From Gelidibacter japonicus (GTDB lineage: Bacteria; Bacteroidota; Bacteroidia; Flavobacteriales; Flavobacteriaceae), in NCBI RefSeq assembly GCF_010725055.1, contig NZ_BJKB01000003.1, positions 62,001 to 126,000 of the forward strand: a stretch of DNA of 64,000 nt, written 5' to 3'. This document shows, piece by piece, positions 45,462 to 54,040 of this stretch. The translations under genes and the position numbers were made by a program. The notes beneath the pieces were generated by a model. It did not search any database. It was not told the DNA's origin and was given only the letters and a program-made list of their open reading frames with translations. Every line of letters starts with the position of its first letter. Position 1 is the stretch's first letter.

Positions 45462-46586
45462 TTAATCTTTGTCATGAGATTTTTTGGCGCTCACTTCAGG
45501 TGGTTTGATCAGATGCAGTAATTTTCTCAGATGTTTATAGATAAACGCATTTGTTTTTCCAATATGGAACACAATAAGGCATACGACAACAATAAAAAGG
45601 AGAGCTCCAAATACAGCTTCCCAAGGTTCTAAGGATTTATAATAAAAATGTTTTAAGCCAATTCCCGTAAAACTTCCGTAGATAATAATAAAGTGTACAA
45701 TGTAGATATTCAAGGTAGTTTCTCCGATGCGGGTCACAATGGATTGCTTCATAAATCGTTCAAGCAGATAGAAAAAACCAAAATACACCAGCACATTTCC
45801 TAAGCGTAAAAAAAGATAATTATAGTTTGCCGAGCGCTCAAACAATTCAATATTAGTAATGTCGAATAGCTTTTGCAATATCAGTGTAGAATATTGCAAC
45901 AGCACAACGCCCAATACGAAAAATGCGGTAACGGTAATCTGTTTAAAGTATTTTTTTTGTGAATTTCTAAAAAACAAAGTAGCAAAAAACCCGCCAAATG
46001 CCACATAGCCAAACCACGGTAACATCGTAAATACCGAGCCATTGGATTTGCTCAAATAATTAGCAAAAACCAAAGGGACATGTTCTAAAGTTAAATTTCG
46101 ATATAAAGGTTCGGTAACAAAAATAACACACCCAACACTTAGCAGGACTACCGATAAAATATAGCTGTTTCTTCTGCACAATAGATATAGGCCAATCAAC
46201 AAAAGAAGAGATAGGCCAATGCACTGAAGGACGTCTATAACCAAAAAATAGGTATCAAAACTTCCTTTCAACCAAGAAAAAAACGGAATTCGTAGCGCAT
46301 ATCCAATTCCTATAAGCATCACTGCGCGTGTGGCTCCTTTTCTTAACCGCTGTTTGTCGCTGCCTTTGGCATGTGCCTTCAATAATAAATACAAAAACAC
46401 AAGTCCTGAAATAGTAAAAAAGACAGGTGCGGTAATTCCCCTAAAGTAAGACCAGACAGTGTAGGCTGTATAGGAATCATCTCTATAAATTGGATTTAAA
46501 AGCGTATCCACAAAATGCCCCTGCAGCATCATCAAAATGGCAAATGCCCGAACAGCATCAATAAAGTAAAGTCGATTTGCTTTCAA
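45462..46586 (-). CDS. HGSNAT-like (DUF1624) membrane acyltransferase
   Basis: A 374-residue polytopic membrane protein with about ten TM helices. The N-terminal RLYFIDAVRAFAILMMLQGHFVD is the heparan-alpha-glucosaminide N-acetyltransferase-like signature with the conserved His, and TAPVFFTISGLVFLYLL supports the family. Bacterial members are uncharacterised and may acetylate a cell-envelope sugar. The start is a TTG: an in-frame TGA lies immediately upstream and the first ATG comes after the conserved motif has begun. It is divergent from the symporter gene. Confidence 0.82.
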   Translation of the reverse strand: MKANRLYFIDAVRAFAILMMLQGHFVDTLLNPIYRDDSYTAYTVWSYFRGITAPVFFTISGLVFLYLLLKAHAKGSDKQRLRKGATRAVMLIGIGYALRIPFFSWLKGSFDTYFLVIDVLQCIGLSLLLLIGLYLLCRRNSYILSVVLLSVGCVIFVTEPLYRNLTLEHVPLVFANYLSKSNGSVFTMLPWFGYVAFGGFFATLFFRNSQKKYFKQITVTAFFVLGVVLLQYSTLILQKLFDITNIELFERSANYNYLFLRLGNVLVYFGFFYLLERFMKQSIVTRIGETTLNIYIVHFIIIYGSFTGIGLKHFYYKSLEPWEAVFGALLFIVVVCLIVFHIGKTNAFIYKHLRKLLHLIKPPEVSAKKSHDKD

Positions 46587-46675
46587 TCAAGTTATAGGCT
46601 AGTAAATGTAAATATAATGTTAAAATCCAAAATTAATAACTTTTCTAGCGATTCCTGATTTTTTGTGGGACAATC

Positions 46676-46707
46676 TTGGAGTTATTAAATCGAAAACTAT
46701 ATCTTTA
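46676..46707 (+). promoter_or_regulatory. candidate promoter of the symporter gene
   Basis: TTG at 46676-46678 and TATCTTTA at 46700-46707 (one mismatch to TAnnTTTG) are 21 bp apart, the usual Bacteroidota spacing, and the ATG follows at 46731. Confidence 0.45.
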
Positions 46708-46730
46708 AAATCGCTAATCAAAACCAAAAA

Positions 46731-48101
46731 ATGAAAACTTTAGATTCGATCCTTCAATCCTATGCTGACTACGCATGGGGTTTGCCATTGTTGATCATAT
46801 TAATTGGCGGCGGTTTATACCTTTTGGTACGCTCGCAATTTTTACCCTTTCGCTATTTTTTTCACGCCTTAAATGTTTTGAGAGGAAAATATGATGATCC
46901 GGATGCCATTGGAGAAATTACACATTTTCAAGCGCTTTCAACAGCATTGGCCTCCACCATCGGTATGGGAAATATTGCTGGGGTAGCCGTAGCCATACAC
47001 ATTGGAGGACCTGGAGCGATGTTTTGGATGTGGGTCAGTGCCATTATTGGGATGTCCACAAAGTTCTTTACATGTACATTGGCCATTATGTTCAGAGGAA
47101 AGGATAGTAATGGTGACGTCCAAGGAGGACCTATGTATTTTATTATGGAAGGTTTAGGAAAATCATGGAAACCATTGGCTGTTTTTTTTAGTATTTGTGG
47201 ACTTATAGGTGCTCTGCCTGTTTTTAATGTCAACCAGCTAAAGCAGGCCATAAATTTTATTTTATTGGAGCCAAACGGTATAGCTGAAACTGATACCTCA
47301 AATTTTATCATTGGCCTCATATTGGTTGCAATTACGGCAGTCGTAATTTTAGGAGGATTGGATCGGATTAGTAAAACGGCCGAGAAATTGGTACCCTCCA
47401 TGGTATTGCTTTATTTTGTGCTGGTTTTGATTATTCTTGGGGTCTATATAGAAGAGGTGCCCAAATATCTCGCCTTAATGTTTACAGATGCTTTTGCGGC
47501 CAGCAATTTTAAAGGAGATTCATTTTTAGGTGGAGTCGTTGGTGGGTTGATATTGTTGGGGGTTAGGAGAGGTGCTTTTTCAAATGAAGCGGGGATAGGT
47601 ACAGCGCCAATGGCACATGGCGCATCTAAAACCAATGAACCTGTTCGGGAAGGATTGGTGGCCATGCTAGGACCTGCAATCGATACACTTGTGGTTTGCA
47701 CATTAACAGCACTTGCCATATTGGTAACGGGTGTTTGGGAAACCAGTGATGACAACGGTGTGAGCTTAACAGCGGCCGCATTTAATGACGCTATTCCTGT
47801 GTATGGAAATTATCTATTATTGGTCTGCATTGCTACTTTTAGTATCTCTTCATTATTCACGTACTCGTACTATGGATCAAAGTGCATGTCCTTTCTATTT
47901 GGGGCACACAACAAACATTACTATAATTATTTCTATATCGCAAGTATTATCCTTGGTGCAGTGACACCTTTAAGCATGATGCTCAATCTCATTGATGGCA
48001 CCTTTGCTTTAATGGCAATTCCAACAATGACCGCCACTATTATTTTAGCACCAAAAGTATTAAAGGAAATTAAAGCATACGCCCAAAGAATGAAGTTATA
48101 A
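46731..48101 (+). CDS. alanine or glycine:cation symporter (AGCS family, AlsT-like)
   Basis: A 456-residue secondary transporter with about eleven TM helices that takes up alanine or glycine with sodium. The signatures are STALASTIGMGNIAGVAVAI, GGPGAMFWMWVSAIIGM, DVQGGPMYFIMEG and the strongly conserved RGAFSNEAGIGTAPMAHG. It is the only transporter for amino acids in the window. The acs operon starts about 200 bp downstream on the same strand. Confidence 0.93.
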   Translation: MKTLDSILQSYADYAWGLPLLIILIGGGLYLLVRSQFLPFRYFFHALNVLRGKYDDPDAIGEITHFQALSTALASTIGMGNIAGVAVAIHIGGPGAMFWMWVSAIIGMSTKFFTCTLAIMFRGKDSNGDVQGGPMYFIMEGLGKSWKPLAVFFSICGLIGALPVFNVNQLKQAINFILLEPNGIAETDTSNFIIGLILVAITAVVILGGLDRISKTAEKLVPSMVLLYFVLVLIILGVYIEEVPKYLALMFTDAFAASNFKGDSFLGGVVGGLILLGVRRGAFSNEAGIGTAPMAHGASKTNEPVREGLVAMLGPAIDTLVVCTLTALAILVTGVWETSDDNGVSLTAAAFNDAIPVYGNYLLLVCIATFSISSLFTYSYYGSKCMSFLFGAHNKHYYNYFYIASIILGAVTPLSMMLNLIDGTFALMAIPTMTATIILAPKVLKEIKAYAQRMKL

Positions 48102-48156
48102 GGTTCATCTACAATGACGCCTTCCATAACGCTGTCTCCTGCTTTTGTTCAGAGAG

Positions 48157-48174
48157 TTGGCATATTTATGGCAA
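48157..48174 (+). promoter_or_regulatory. possible sigma-54 (-24/-12) promoter upstream of acs
   Basis: TTGGCATATTTATGGCAA has GG at 48159-48160 and GC at 48171-48172 with exactly ten bases between, the invariant geometry of -24/-12 promoters, though the -12 part reads TGGC instead of TTGC. It lies about 135 bp before the acs ATG. The operon encodes a sigma-54 activator, which makes autoregulation plausible. Confidence 0.4.
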
Positions 48175-48223
48175 ATGATACTATAGAAATACTGAATAAG
48201 TCGTTTCTAAAAGAATTTATTTA

Positions 48224-48231
48224 TATTTTTG
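48224..48231 (+). promoter_or_regulatory. candidate -7 box of a housekeeping acs promoter
   Basis: TATTTTTG matches TAnnTTTG exactly, 79 bp before the acs ATG. A clear -33 TTTG is missing (GTTT near 48203). It competes with the sigma-54 candidate as the main acs promoter. Confidence 0.4.
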
Positions 48232-48310
48232 AAAGAAGAAGCAACGGTTGTACGATTTTGAGGCAAAATTGACGACTAAATACTATTACAAACCAAAACC
48301 AATAAAAGCA

Positions 48311-50215
48311 ATGAGTCATTACAGTATTAAGAATCTTGAAGAATATTACCAAGTCTATAGAAAATCAGTTCGTGAGCCTGAAAATTTTTGGGAAGAAATA
48401 GCAGAAGAACATTTTCTATGGCGTAAAAAATGGGACAAGGTGCTCACTTGGGATTTTCGCAAACCAGAAATTAAATGGTTTGAAGGTGCTAAATTGAACA
48501 TTACAGAAAACTGCTTGGACAGGCATTTACTGAATCGTGGTGACAAAACAGCTATCATTTTTGAACCGAATGACCCTGATGAAGAAGCACAGCATATTAC
48601 CTATAAACAACTTCATGAGCGCGTTTGTAAAATGGCAAACGTACTTAAAGACCAAGGCATAAAAAAAGGCGATCGTATCTGTGTTTATTTACCCATGATT
48701 CCGGAATTGGCCATAACATTGTTGGCATGCGCCCGGGTTGGCGCCATACACAATGTGGTGTTTGCAGGATTTTCATCTAAAGCCTTATCTACACGTATCA
48801 TTGATAGTGATTGTAAAATGGTCATTGCGGCGGATGGTTCCTTCCGAGGCAATAAAAGCCTTGATTTAAAAAGTATTGTCGATGAGGCCCTTTTGGAATG
48901 TGATAATGTGAAGACGGTATTAATGGTAAAACGCACTAATGCCGATGTACCAATAGTTGAGGGTAGAGATGTGTGGTTGCAGCCTTTGATTGATAAGGCT
49001 TCCGCAGTTTGTGATGCAGAAATCATGGATGCAGAAGATCCGTTATTTATCTTATACACATCAGGCTCTACCGGAAATCCAAAAGGAATGGTGCATACGG
49101 TAGCGGGATACATGGTATACACGGCCTATACTTTCAAAAATGCATTTCAGTATAAAGAAAATGATGTGTTCTGGTGTACCGCTGATATTGGTTGGGTCAC
49201 AGGTCATAGCTATATTGTCTATGGACCATTGGCCAATGGAGCCACAACGGTTTTGTTTGAAGGGGTGCCTCATTATCCGGACTTTGGAAGATTTTGGAAA
49301 ATAATTGAAAAACATAAAGTCAATCAATTTTATACTGCACCAACGGCCATTCGTGCTTTGGCAAAACAAAACCTTTCTTTCGCTGAAAATGTTGATTTGT
49401 CCTCTATAAAGGTATTAGGCTCCGTTGGTGAACCGATTAATGAAGAAGCTTGGCATTGGTATAATGATATTATTGGCAAAGGCAAAAGTCCTATTATAGA
49501 TACTTGGTGGCAAACAGAAACCGGAGGCATTATGATTTCGCCGCTGCCTTATGTGACACCAACCAAACCGACCTATGCCACCTTACCTTTTTTAGGGATA
49601 CAACCCGCAATTATGGATGACACCCAAGAATTAAAAGGAAATCAGGTCAATGGCCGTTTGTGCATTAAATTTCCATGGCCAGGAATGGCACGTACTATAT
49701 GGAACAATCATCAACGCTACAAGGAAACTTATTTCTCCACCTATGATAATATGTATTTTACGGGTGATGGTGCTTTAAGGGATGAAGTAGGCTATTATAG
49801 AATTACAGGCCGAGTGGATGATGTGGTCATTGTATCTGGTCATAATCTTGGCACCGGACCTTTGGAAGACGCCATCAATGAACATCCGGCCGTGTCAGAA
49901 AGTGCTATTGTAGGTTTCCCTCATGATATTAAGGGGAGTGCGCTTTACGGATTTGTCACCCTAAAGGAAACAGGTGAAAGTCGTATCCATGAGAATTTGC
50001 GTAAAGAAATCAATCAGTTGATATCCGAACGAATTGGTCCTATTGCCAAACTCGATAAAATCCAATTCTCAGATGCACTTCCAAAAACAAGAAGTGGAAA
50101 GATTATGAGAAGGATTCTTCGAAAAATTGCAGAAAACGATATGTCCAATTTAGGTGATACAAGTACATTGTTGAATCCTGAAGTAGTACAGGATATTATT
50201 GATAACAAGCTATAA
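48311..50215 (+). CDS. acs: acetyl-CoA synthetase (AMP-forming acetate-CoA ligase)
   Basis: A 634-residue adenylate-forming enzyme converting acetate, ATP and CoA to acetyl-CoA. It has the P-loop-like YTSGSTGNPKGMVHT, the DTWWQTETGG motif, the YFTGDGALRDE hinge region and the C-terminal catalytic lysine in TRSGKIMRR, a known acetylation site in homologs. The ATG at 48311 (MSHYSI) gives the usual N-terminus; a TTG at 48248 would add 21 atypical residues. A kinase gene starts 5 bp downstream, then a sigma-54 activator, so acetate activation and a two-component system share one transcript. Confidence 0.95.
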   Translation: MSHYSIKNLEEYYQVYRKSVREPENFWEEIAEEHFLWRKKWDKVLTWDFRKPEIKWFEGAKLNITENCLDRHLLNRGDKTAIIFEPNDPDEEAQHITYKQLHERVCKMANVLKDQGIKKGDRICVYLPMIPELAITLLACARVGAIHNVVFAGFSSKALSTRIIDSDCKMVIAADGSFRGNKSLDLKSIVDEALLECDNVKTVLMVKRTNADVPIVEGRDVWLQPLIDKASAVCDAEIMDAEDPLFILYTSGSTGNPKGMVHTVAGYMVYTAYTFKNAFQYKENDVFWCTADIGWVTGHSYIVYGPLANGATTVLFEGVPHYPDFGRFWKIIEKHKVNQFYTAPTAIRALAKQNLSFAENVDLSSIKVLGSVGEPINEEAWHWYNDIIGKGKSPIIDTWWQTETGGIMISPLPYVTPTKPTYATLPFLGIQPAIMDDTQELKGNQVNGRLCIKFPWPGMARTIWNNHQRYKETYFSTYDNMYFTGDGALRDEVGYYRITGRVDDVVIVSGHNLGTGPLEDAINEHPAVSESAIVGFPHDIKGSALYGFVTLKETGESRIHENLRKEINQLISERIGPIAKLDKIQFSDALPKTRSGKIMRRILRKIAENDMSNLGDTSTLLNPEVVQDIIDNKL

Positions 50216-50220
50216 AACCA

Positions 50221-51318
50221 ATGGCTCCCGTTTCAACAGAGGACAAATTAAGGGAACGTATTAAGGAGCTTACCTGTCTGTATAATGTAAGCTCCTATAT
50301 AGCCAATTGTAACCTCTACGATCTTGACCCGACTTTTAAGGCGATAACTTCCAGTCTTAGAGAAGCCATTCTTTACAGTAATGAAGCTTTTGTTGAACTG
50401 AAACTTGGGGATACCTTGGTTCATGATGGCGAACGATCACCGGAGCATGTGTTTATTTTAACTGCGATAAAAGTTTTTAATTTGCCTTATGGCTCTATCA
50501 AAATTGGGTATCCAAAAACAAAATACAATAAGAATGTGTTTTTGGAAGAAGAAAAACAACTGGTACGTACCTTGGCCATCGAAATTGGCAATTTAATAGA
50601 GCGCAAACAAATTATCGATAAAGAGGAACTGACCAAGCGCCAAATGGAACGTGCAGACAGACTCTCAATCTTGGGTGAGATTACTGCGGGGATTGCTCAC
50701 GAACTCAATACTCCCTTAGCCAGTATTCTGGGTTTTTCAGAATTATTAAAAGAACGTTTTGTCAATGACGATGCGGCTTTGGAGGATTTGGACAAGATCA
50801 TGAACAGTGCGATTTTTTCGAGGGAAGTGGTTAAAAAACTGATGTTTTTTTCTTGTGTTATGCCTCAGCAAATGGAGCTCGTCAATATCAATCCAATCAT
50901 TACTGATGCCATCAATTTACTGAAGCCAAGCTTCGGAAAAAAAGAGATCCACTATGATCTAAATTTTAGTGATGCCGAGATTTATTTGAGGGTAGATGCT
51001 ATTCAACTCACACAGGTGGTATTTAATTTGGTGATCAATGCTATTTATTTCTCTCCACAAAATGGCCAAATATCGATAGAGGTCGACGATGAGGACAGAG
51101 AGGTGGTCCTAACTATAAAAGATGAAGGGGAAGGGATCTCCAAAGAGATTTCGGAATATATATTTAATCCGTTCTATACAACAAAACCGGTAGGCGAGGG
51201 TTCAGGTCTTGGTTTGAGTGTGGTTCATGGCATCATCAAAAGTCATAAAGGAACCATAAGACATACCGCTAATCGACCAAAAGGAACTATTTTTACCCTA
51301 ACATTTCCAAAATTATAG
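50221..51318 (+). CDS. soluble NtrB-type sensor histidine kinase
   Basis: A 365-residue cytosolic kinase without TM helices. A GAF-like sensor region covers about residues 10-130, followed by a HisKA domain with phospho-acceptor His160 in GIAHELNTPLAS and a HATPase domain with NLVINAIYFSP (N box), DEGEGIS (G1), FNPFYTTKP and GSGLGLSVVHGI. It phosphorylates, by inference, the NtrC-type regulator encoded 3 bp downstream. The absence of membrane segments points to an internal signal, perhaps related to acetyl-CoA or energy status given the coupling to acs. Confidence 0.92.
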   Translation: MAPVSTEDKLRERIKELTCLYNVSSYIANCNLYDLDPTFKAITSSLREAILYSNEAFVELKLGDTLVHDGERSPEHVFILTAIKVFNLPYGSIKIGYPKTKYNKNVFLEEEKQLVRTLAIEIGNLIERKQIIDKEELTKRQMERADRLSILGEITAGIAHELNTPLASILGFSELLKERFVNDDAALEDLDKIMNSAIFSREVVKKLMFFSCVMPQQMELVNINPIITDAINLLKPSFGKKEIHYDLNFSDAEIYLRVDAIQLTQVVFNLVINAIYFSPQNGQISIEVDDEDREVVLTIKDEGEGISKEISEYIFNPFYTTKPVGEGSGLGLSVVHGIIKSHKGTIRHTANRPKGTIFTLTFPKL

Positions 51319-51321
51319 CAG

Positions 51322-52647
51322 ATGCCATTGGAGCAAGAAAACATATTGATTGTTGATGATGATGTTCAGATTTTGGAACTTATCCAAAGACTTTTACAAT
51401 CTCTGAACTATCACACCTATAAGGCCATTTCTGTAAAGGAAGCTATCGCAATTTTACAGGATCGATCCATTGACTTGCTGATTACTGATCTTCAAATGCC
51501 AGGTGTTGACGGGCTACAATTGGTCAAATATGTTTCCGAACATTTTCCTGACATTCCAAAATTGGCGGTAACCGGTTTTCCTTCTGTAGATGGTGCCTTA
51601 AAGGCTATGAAATCTGGGGTTATGGACTATTTAATAAAGCCCTTCACAAAAGATGAACTTAAAAATGCAGTTCAAAAGTCATTGGCTCTAAGCCAAAAGC
51701 CAGCTCAAAAAATAAAAAGAAGCACGCAGGGCAACTCCTTTTTTTCGGAGATTATTGGCCAATCAGAGAGCATGCAAAATGTGTTGAACGTTATTGATAG
51801 AGTAAAGGATAATAAGGCAACTGTTTTTATAAAGGGCGAAAGTGGGACCGGGAAAGAATTGGTTGCTCGAGCTATTCATTATATGGGCAAGTTTGCTGCT
51901 GCGCCTTTTGTAGCCGTCAATTGTGGTGCCATACCGGAAAGTCTTTTAGAAGCCGAGTTGTTTGGATACACAAAGGGGGCTTTTACGGGTGCCAATGATA
52001 ACCGAAGTGGGTTTTTTCAAGCTGCAAATAAAGGAACGCTGTTTTTGGATGAAATTGGAAACGCCTCCATGGCAACACAATTGAGTTTGCTCAGAGTGTT
52101 GCAAGAAAAGGAAATCATGAGGGTTGGATCTCAAAAATCAGAAAAAATAGATGTAAGGGTCATTGCAGCTACCAATGTCGATTTAAGGGAACTCATCAAG
52201 AATGGCCGTTTTAGGGAAGATTTGTATTATAGACTCACGGTAGTTCAAATTGAGGTGCCGCCATTAAGAGATCGTAAGTCTGATATTCCACTTCTGGTCG
52301 ATAAATTTCTTTTTAAGTACGGGGTAGAGTATAAGGACCGCATTGTCAAGATATCCGACGAAGCTTTAGCGGCTCTTGAACGATATGATTGGCCAGGGAA
52401 CATAAGGGAGCTGGAAAATAGTATCCAACGTGCGGTGATCATGTGCGACAAACAAGTTGAAATAGGCAATCTGCCTAAAAATTTAAAATACCAAATTGAA
52501 TTCCCAAAGCAGGATATCTTTCTGCCGTTAAAAGAGGTAGAGAGGTTGCATATTCTTAAGGTCCTGGAAGCTACCAAGAACAATAAATCCAAGGCCGCCG
52601 AGATTCTTCAAATTGATCGTAAAACCTTACGTGATAAAATTAAGTAG
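51322..52647 (+). CDS. NtrC-type sigma-54-dependent response regulator
   Basis: A 441-residue activator with a receiver domain (phospho-acceptor Asp56 in LLITDLQMP, conserved Lys in YLIKPF), a sigma-54 AAA+ domain (Walker A GESGTGKE, the sigma-54 contact loop GAFTGA, Walker B LFLDEIG) and a Fis-type HTH (NNKSKAAEILQIDRKTLRDK). The C-terminus ends right after the HTH, slightly short for the class. It drives RNA polymerase carrying sigma-54 from enhancer sites. A -24/-12 promoter lies about 140 bp downstream of its stop, in front of the small cysteine-rich gene. Confidence 0.95.
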   Translation: MPLEQENILIVDDDVQILELIQRLLQSLNYHTYKAISVKEAIAILQDRSIDLLITDLQMPGVDGLQLVKYVSEHFPDIPKLAVTGFPSVDGALKAMKSGVMDYLIKPFTKDELKNAVQKSLALSQKPAQKIKRSTQGNSFFSEIIGQSESMQNVLNVIDRVKDNKATVFIKGESGTGKELVARAIHYMGKFAAAPFVAVNCGAIPESLLEAELFGYTKGAFTGANDNRSGFFQAANKGTLFLDEIGNASMATQLSLLRVLQEKEIMRVGSQKSEKIDVRVIAATNVDLRELIKNGRFREDLYYRLTVVQIEVPPLRDRKSDIPLLVDKFLFKYGVEYKDRIVKISDEALAALERYDWPGNIRELENSIQRAVIMCDKQVEIGNLPKNLKYQIEFPKQDIFLPLKEVERLHILKVLEATKNNKSKAAEILQIDRKTLRDKIK

Positions 52648-52690
52648 CACCGATGTGTGCTGGGTAATAATTCCTCAGTGGGTGATTTTT

Positions 52691-52712
52691 ACTCATTAGG
52701 ATAATTGTGAGT
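52691..52712. promoter_or_regulatory. possible enhancer (activator-binding) inverted repeat
   Basis: ACTCA at 52691-52695 and TGAGT at 52708-52712 form an inverted pair with a 12-bp centre, about 75-95 bp upstream of the -24 element, the usual distance for NtrC-type activator sites. A related half-site TGGGT occurs just before. The repeat is short, so this is tentative. Confidence 0.35.
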
Positions 52713-52782
52713 TTTGTTATATATTCATCTTAACTATTTGATATATAGGAATCTAAGATAGTCGTCATACTGTTGTGCTTTG

Positions 52783-52806
52783 TCGGCATACCTATTGCAA
52801 TAGGTA
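52783..52806 (+). promoter_or_regulatory. sigma-54 promoter overlapped by a perfect 18-bp palindrome
   Basis: TCGGCATACCTATTGCAA carries GG at 52785-52786 and GC at 52797-52798 separated by exactly ten bases, with GGCA and TTGCA as in the -24/-12 consensus. The stretch TACCTATTGCAATAGGTA at 52789-52806 is a perfect palindrome covering the -12 element. Transcription would begin near 52810, 20 bp before the ATG at 52830. The palindrome could be an operator that blocks sigma-54 polymerase. Confidence 0.65.
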
Positions 52807-52829
52807 AAACGAGTCTAAAGCATAAAATT

Positions 52830-53024
52830 ATGAACAATTTGGAAAATAGTTTATGTGCGACGTGTGAGCATCTTGCATATTGCAGTTTAACGAGCAATAA
52901 AAGATTTATCTGGTCCTGTAGTGAATATGATGTTTCTATTGGTCACAATAGAGTTTATCACGAAAGATTGATGAAAGCAAGTAATGATTTATCTACTTCC
53001 TACAGGAATTTGGAACTCACATGA
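52830..53024 (+). CDS. 64-residue four-cysteine protein, predicted zinc-binding, sigma-54 controlled
   Basis: The ATG at 52830 (MNNLENSL) is chosen because it lies just downstream of the -24/-12 promoter; an in-frame ATG at 52773 lies upstream of the -24 element. Cysteines at 9, 12, 18 and 30 form CxxC-x5-C-x11-C, followed by SEYD, suggesting a small zinc-ribbon-like or redox-active protein. No signal peptide or TM segment is present. I know of no characterised family. The gene ends with a strong hairpin, so it is a single-gene unit right after the acs, kinase and activator genes. Confidence 0.75.
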   Translation: MNNLENSLCATCEHLAYCSLTSNKRFIWSCSEYDVSIGHNRVYHERLMKASNDLSTSYRNLELT

Positions 53025-53090
53025 ATTTGGCCTCAGACTGTAGCAAAAGATTTTAAATAAAAGTACAAAAAACACGACATGTTGAAAAAC

Positions 53091-53123
53091 CAGATGCAGC
53101 AATGAATTGCTGCATCGGGTTTT
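53091..53123 (+). terminator. terminator after the four-cysteine gene
   Basis: GATGCAGCAA (53093-53102) pairs perfectly with TTGCTGCATC (53107-53116) around a TGAA loop, followed by GGGTTTTAT. It isolates the small gene from the downstream GreA/Rnk-like pair. Confidence 0.85.
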
Positions 53124-53216
53124 ATGCATTTCAATCTGAAATAAATATAGAACGCAGTGAGAGGGTGTACCTACAAGAGGGTAATTCCTATTATTAAATT
53201 AAAAAATTGAGTAAAC

Positions 53217-53630
53217 ATGAAATACGGTAAATTAATATTAGAAAAAAAGGAGTATGTGATGATTAAACGTTTGTTAAATCTCACTAAAGACTATAAAGAT
53301 TCGACACAAAAAGTGTCATTGACGAAATTTGCGAAGGAAATGGAGAGCGCAGAAATTTTGGATGACGATAAAATGCCGGATGATGTCGTAAGAATCAATT
53401 CAGAAATAACCATTGCCACTAAGGATGGCTGGTCTTATACGTTCCAGGTGGTTTTACCTGCCGAAAGCAATAATTCCCAAAAGAAGATTTCATTATTGTT
53501 GCCGATGGGTGCTGCTGTATTGGGCTATGCAAAGAATGATGTCATCAGTTGGACATTCCCGGGTGGTGATAAAGACATTACCATCTTGGATGTGAAACAG
53601 AATAATATAACAAAATTAAATATCGCCTAA
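53217..53630 (+). CDS. GreA/GreB C-terminal (Rnk-like) domain protein
   Basis: A 137-residue protein of the class annotated as nucleoside diphosphate kinase regulator or GreA-like factor, which bind RNA polymerase near the secondary channel. A helical N-terminal arm (about 1-60) replaces the long Gre coiled coil. The FKBP-like C-terminal fold shows VRINSEITI, the ISLLLPMGAAVLGYAKNDVISW segment and a closing GGDKDITILDV. Members lacking the acidic coiled-coil tip are not cleavage factors. The stop overlaps the next start (TAATG), so the two are a translational pair. Stress-related modulation of transcription is plausible. Confidence 0.85.
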   Translation: MKYGKLILEKKEYVMIKRLLNLTKDYKDSTQKVSLTKFAKEMESAEILDDDKMPDDVVRINSEITIATKDGWSYTFQVVLPAESNNSQKKISLLLPMGAAVLGYAKNDVISWTFPGGDKDITILDVKQNNITKLNIA

Positions 53631-54007
53631 TGAAACCCTTTGTTAACCACGGCTATGAGACTGATGACGAAATCGTCAAAAGACATATGCATCGTGAGCT
53701 TGAAACTTGGATATCGCAACTTGACGCCATGATCAGTGAGGCTGATCAATTGGCCAAAATCATTTCCACTAAGCTTGGAGATAAAGAGTTACGCGAGGAG
53801 TTATTGGATGATGTAAATGAAAACATCCATTTTTTAAACGAGCTTTATACCTACCGAAATTTACTTAATAATGTTAAGGAGTGTGATGAGTTGGAGTGCG
53901 ACCAATTCTATATGTTAAAACATGACCATGTATTTGAAAAATATGTTGAATGCGTTGCGCAATACCGAACGATTATACACAAGGTCTATCAAAGATTGCT
54001 TCTTTAG
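53630..54007 (+). CDS. unknown helical acidic protein paired with the Rnk-like gene
   Basis: A 125-residue, mainly helical, acidic protein with no signal peptide and no TM segment. I do not recognise the family. Long amphipathic helices (HMHRELETWISQLDAMISEA and VNENIHFLNELYTYRNLL) suggest a helical bundle; two cysteines occur in ECDELECD. It overlaps the Rnk-like gene by one base and ends before a strong terminator, so it is probably a functional or physical partner of that protein. Confidence 0.75.
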   Translation: MKPFVNHGYETDDEIVKRHMHRELETWISQLDAMISEADQLAKIISTKLGDKELREELLDDVNENIHFLNELYTYRNLLNNVKECDELECDQFYMLKHDHVFEKYVECVAQYRTIIHKVYQRLLL

Positions 54008-54040
54008 ATTTTCTCTGAACGATTGTTATGAGTATACCAG

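Noticed and set aside
46928-47401. 157-codon minus-strand open frame inside the alanine symporter gene
   Set aside because: It lies wholly antisense to the conserved AGCS motifs and shows no protein-family signal.
48685-49122. 145-codon minus-strand open frame inside acs
   Set aside because: It is antisense to catalytic motifs of acetyl-CoA synthetase and has no independent support.
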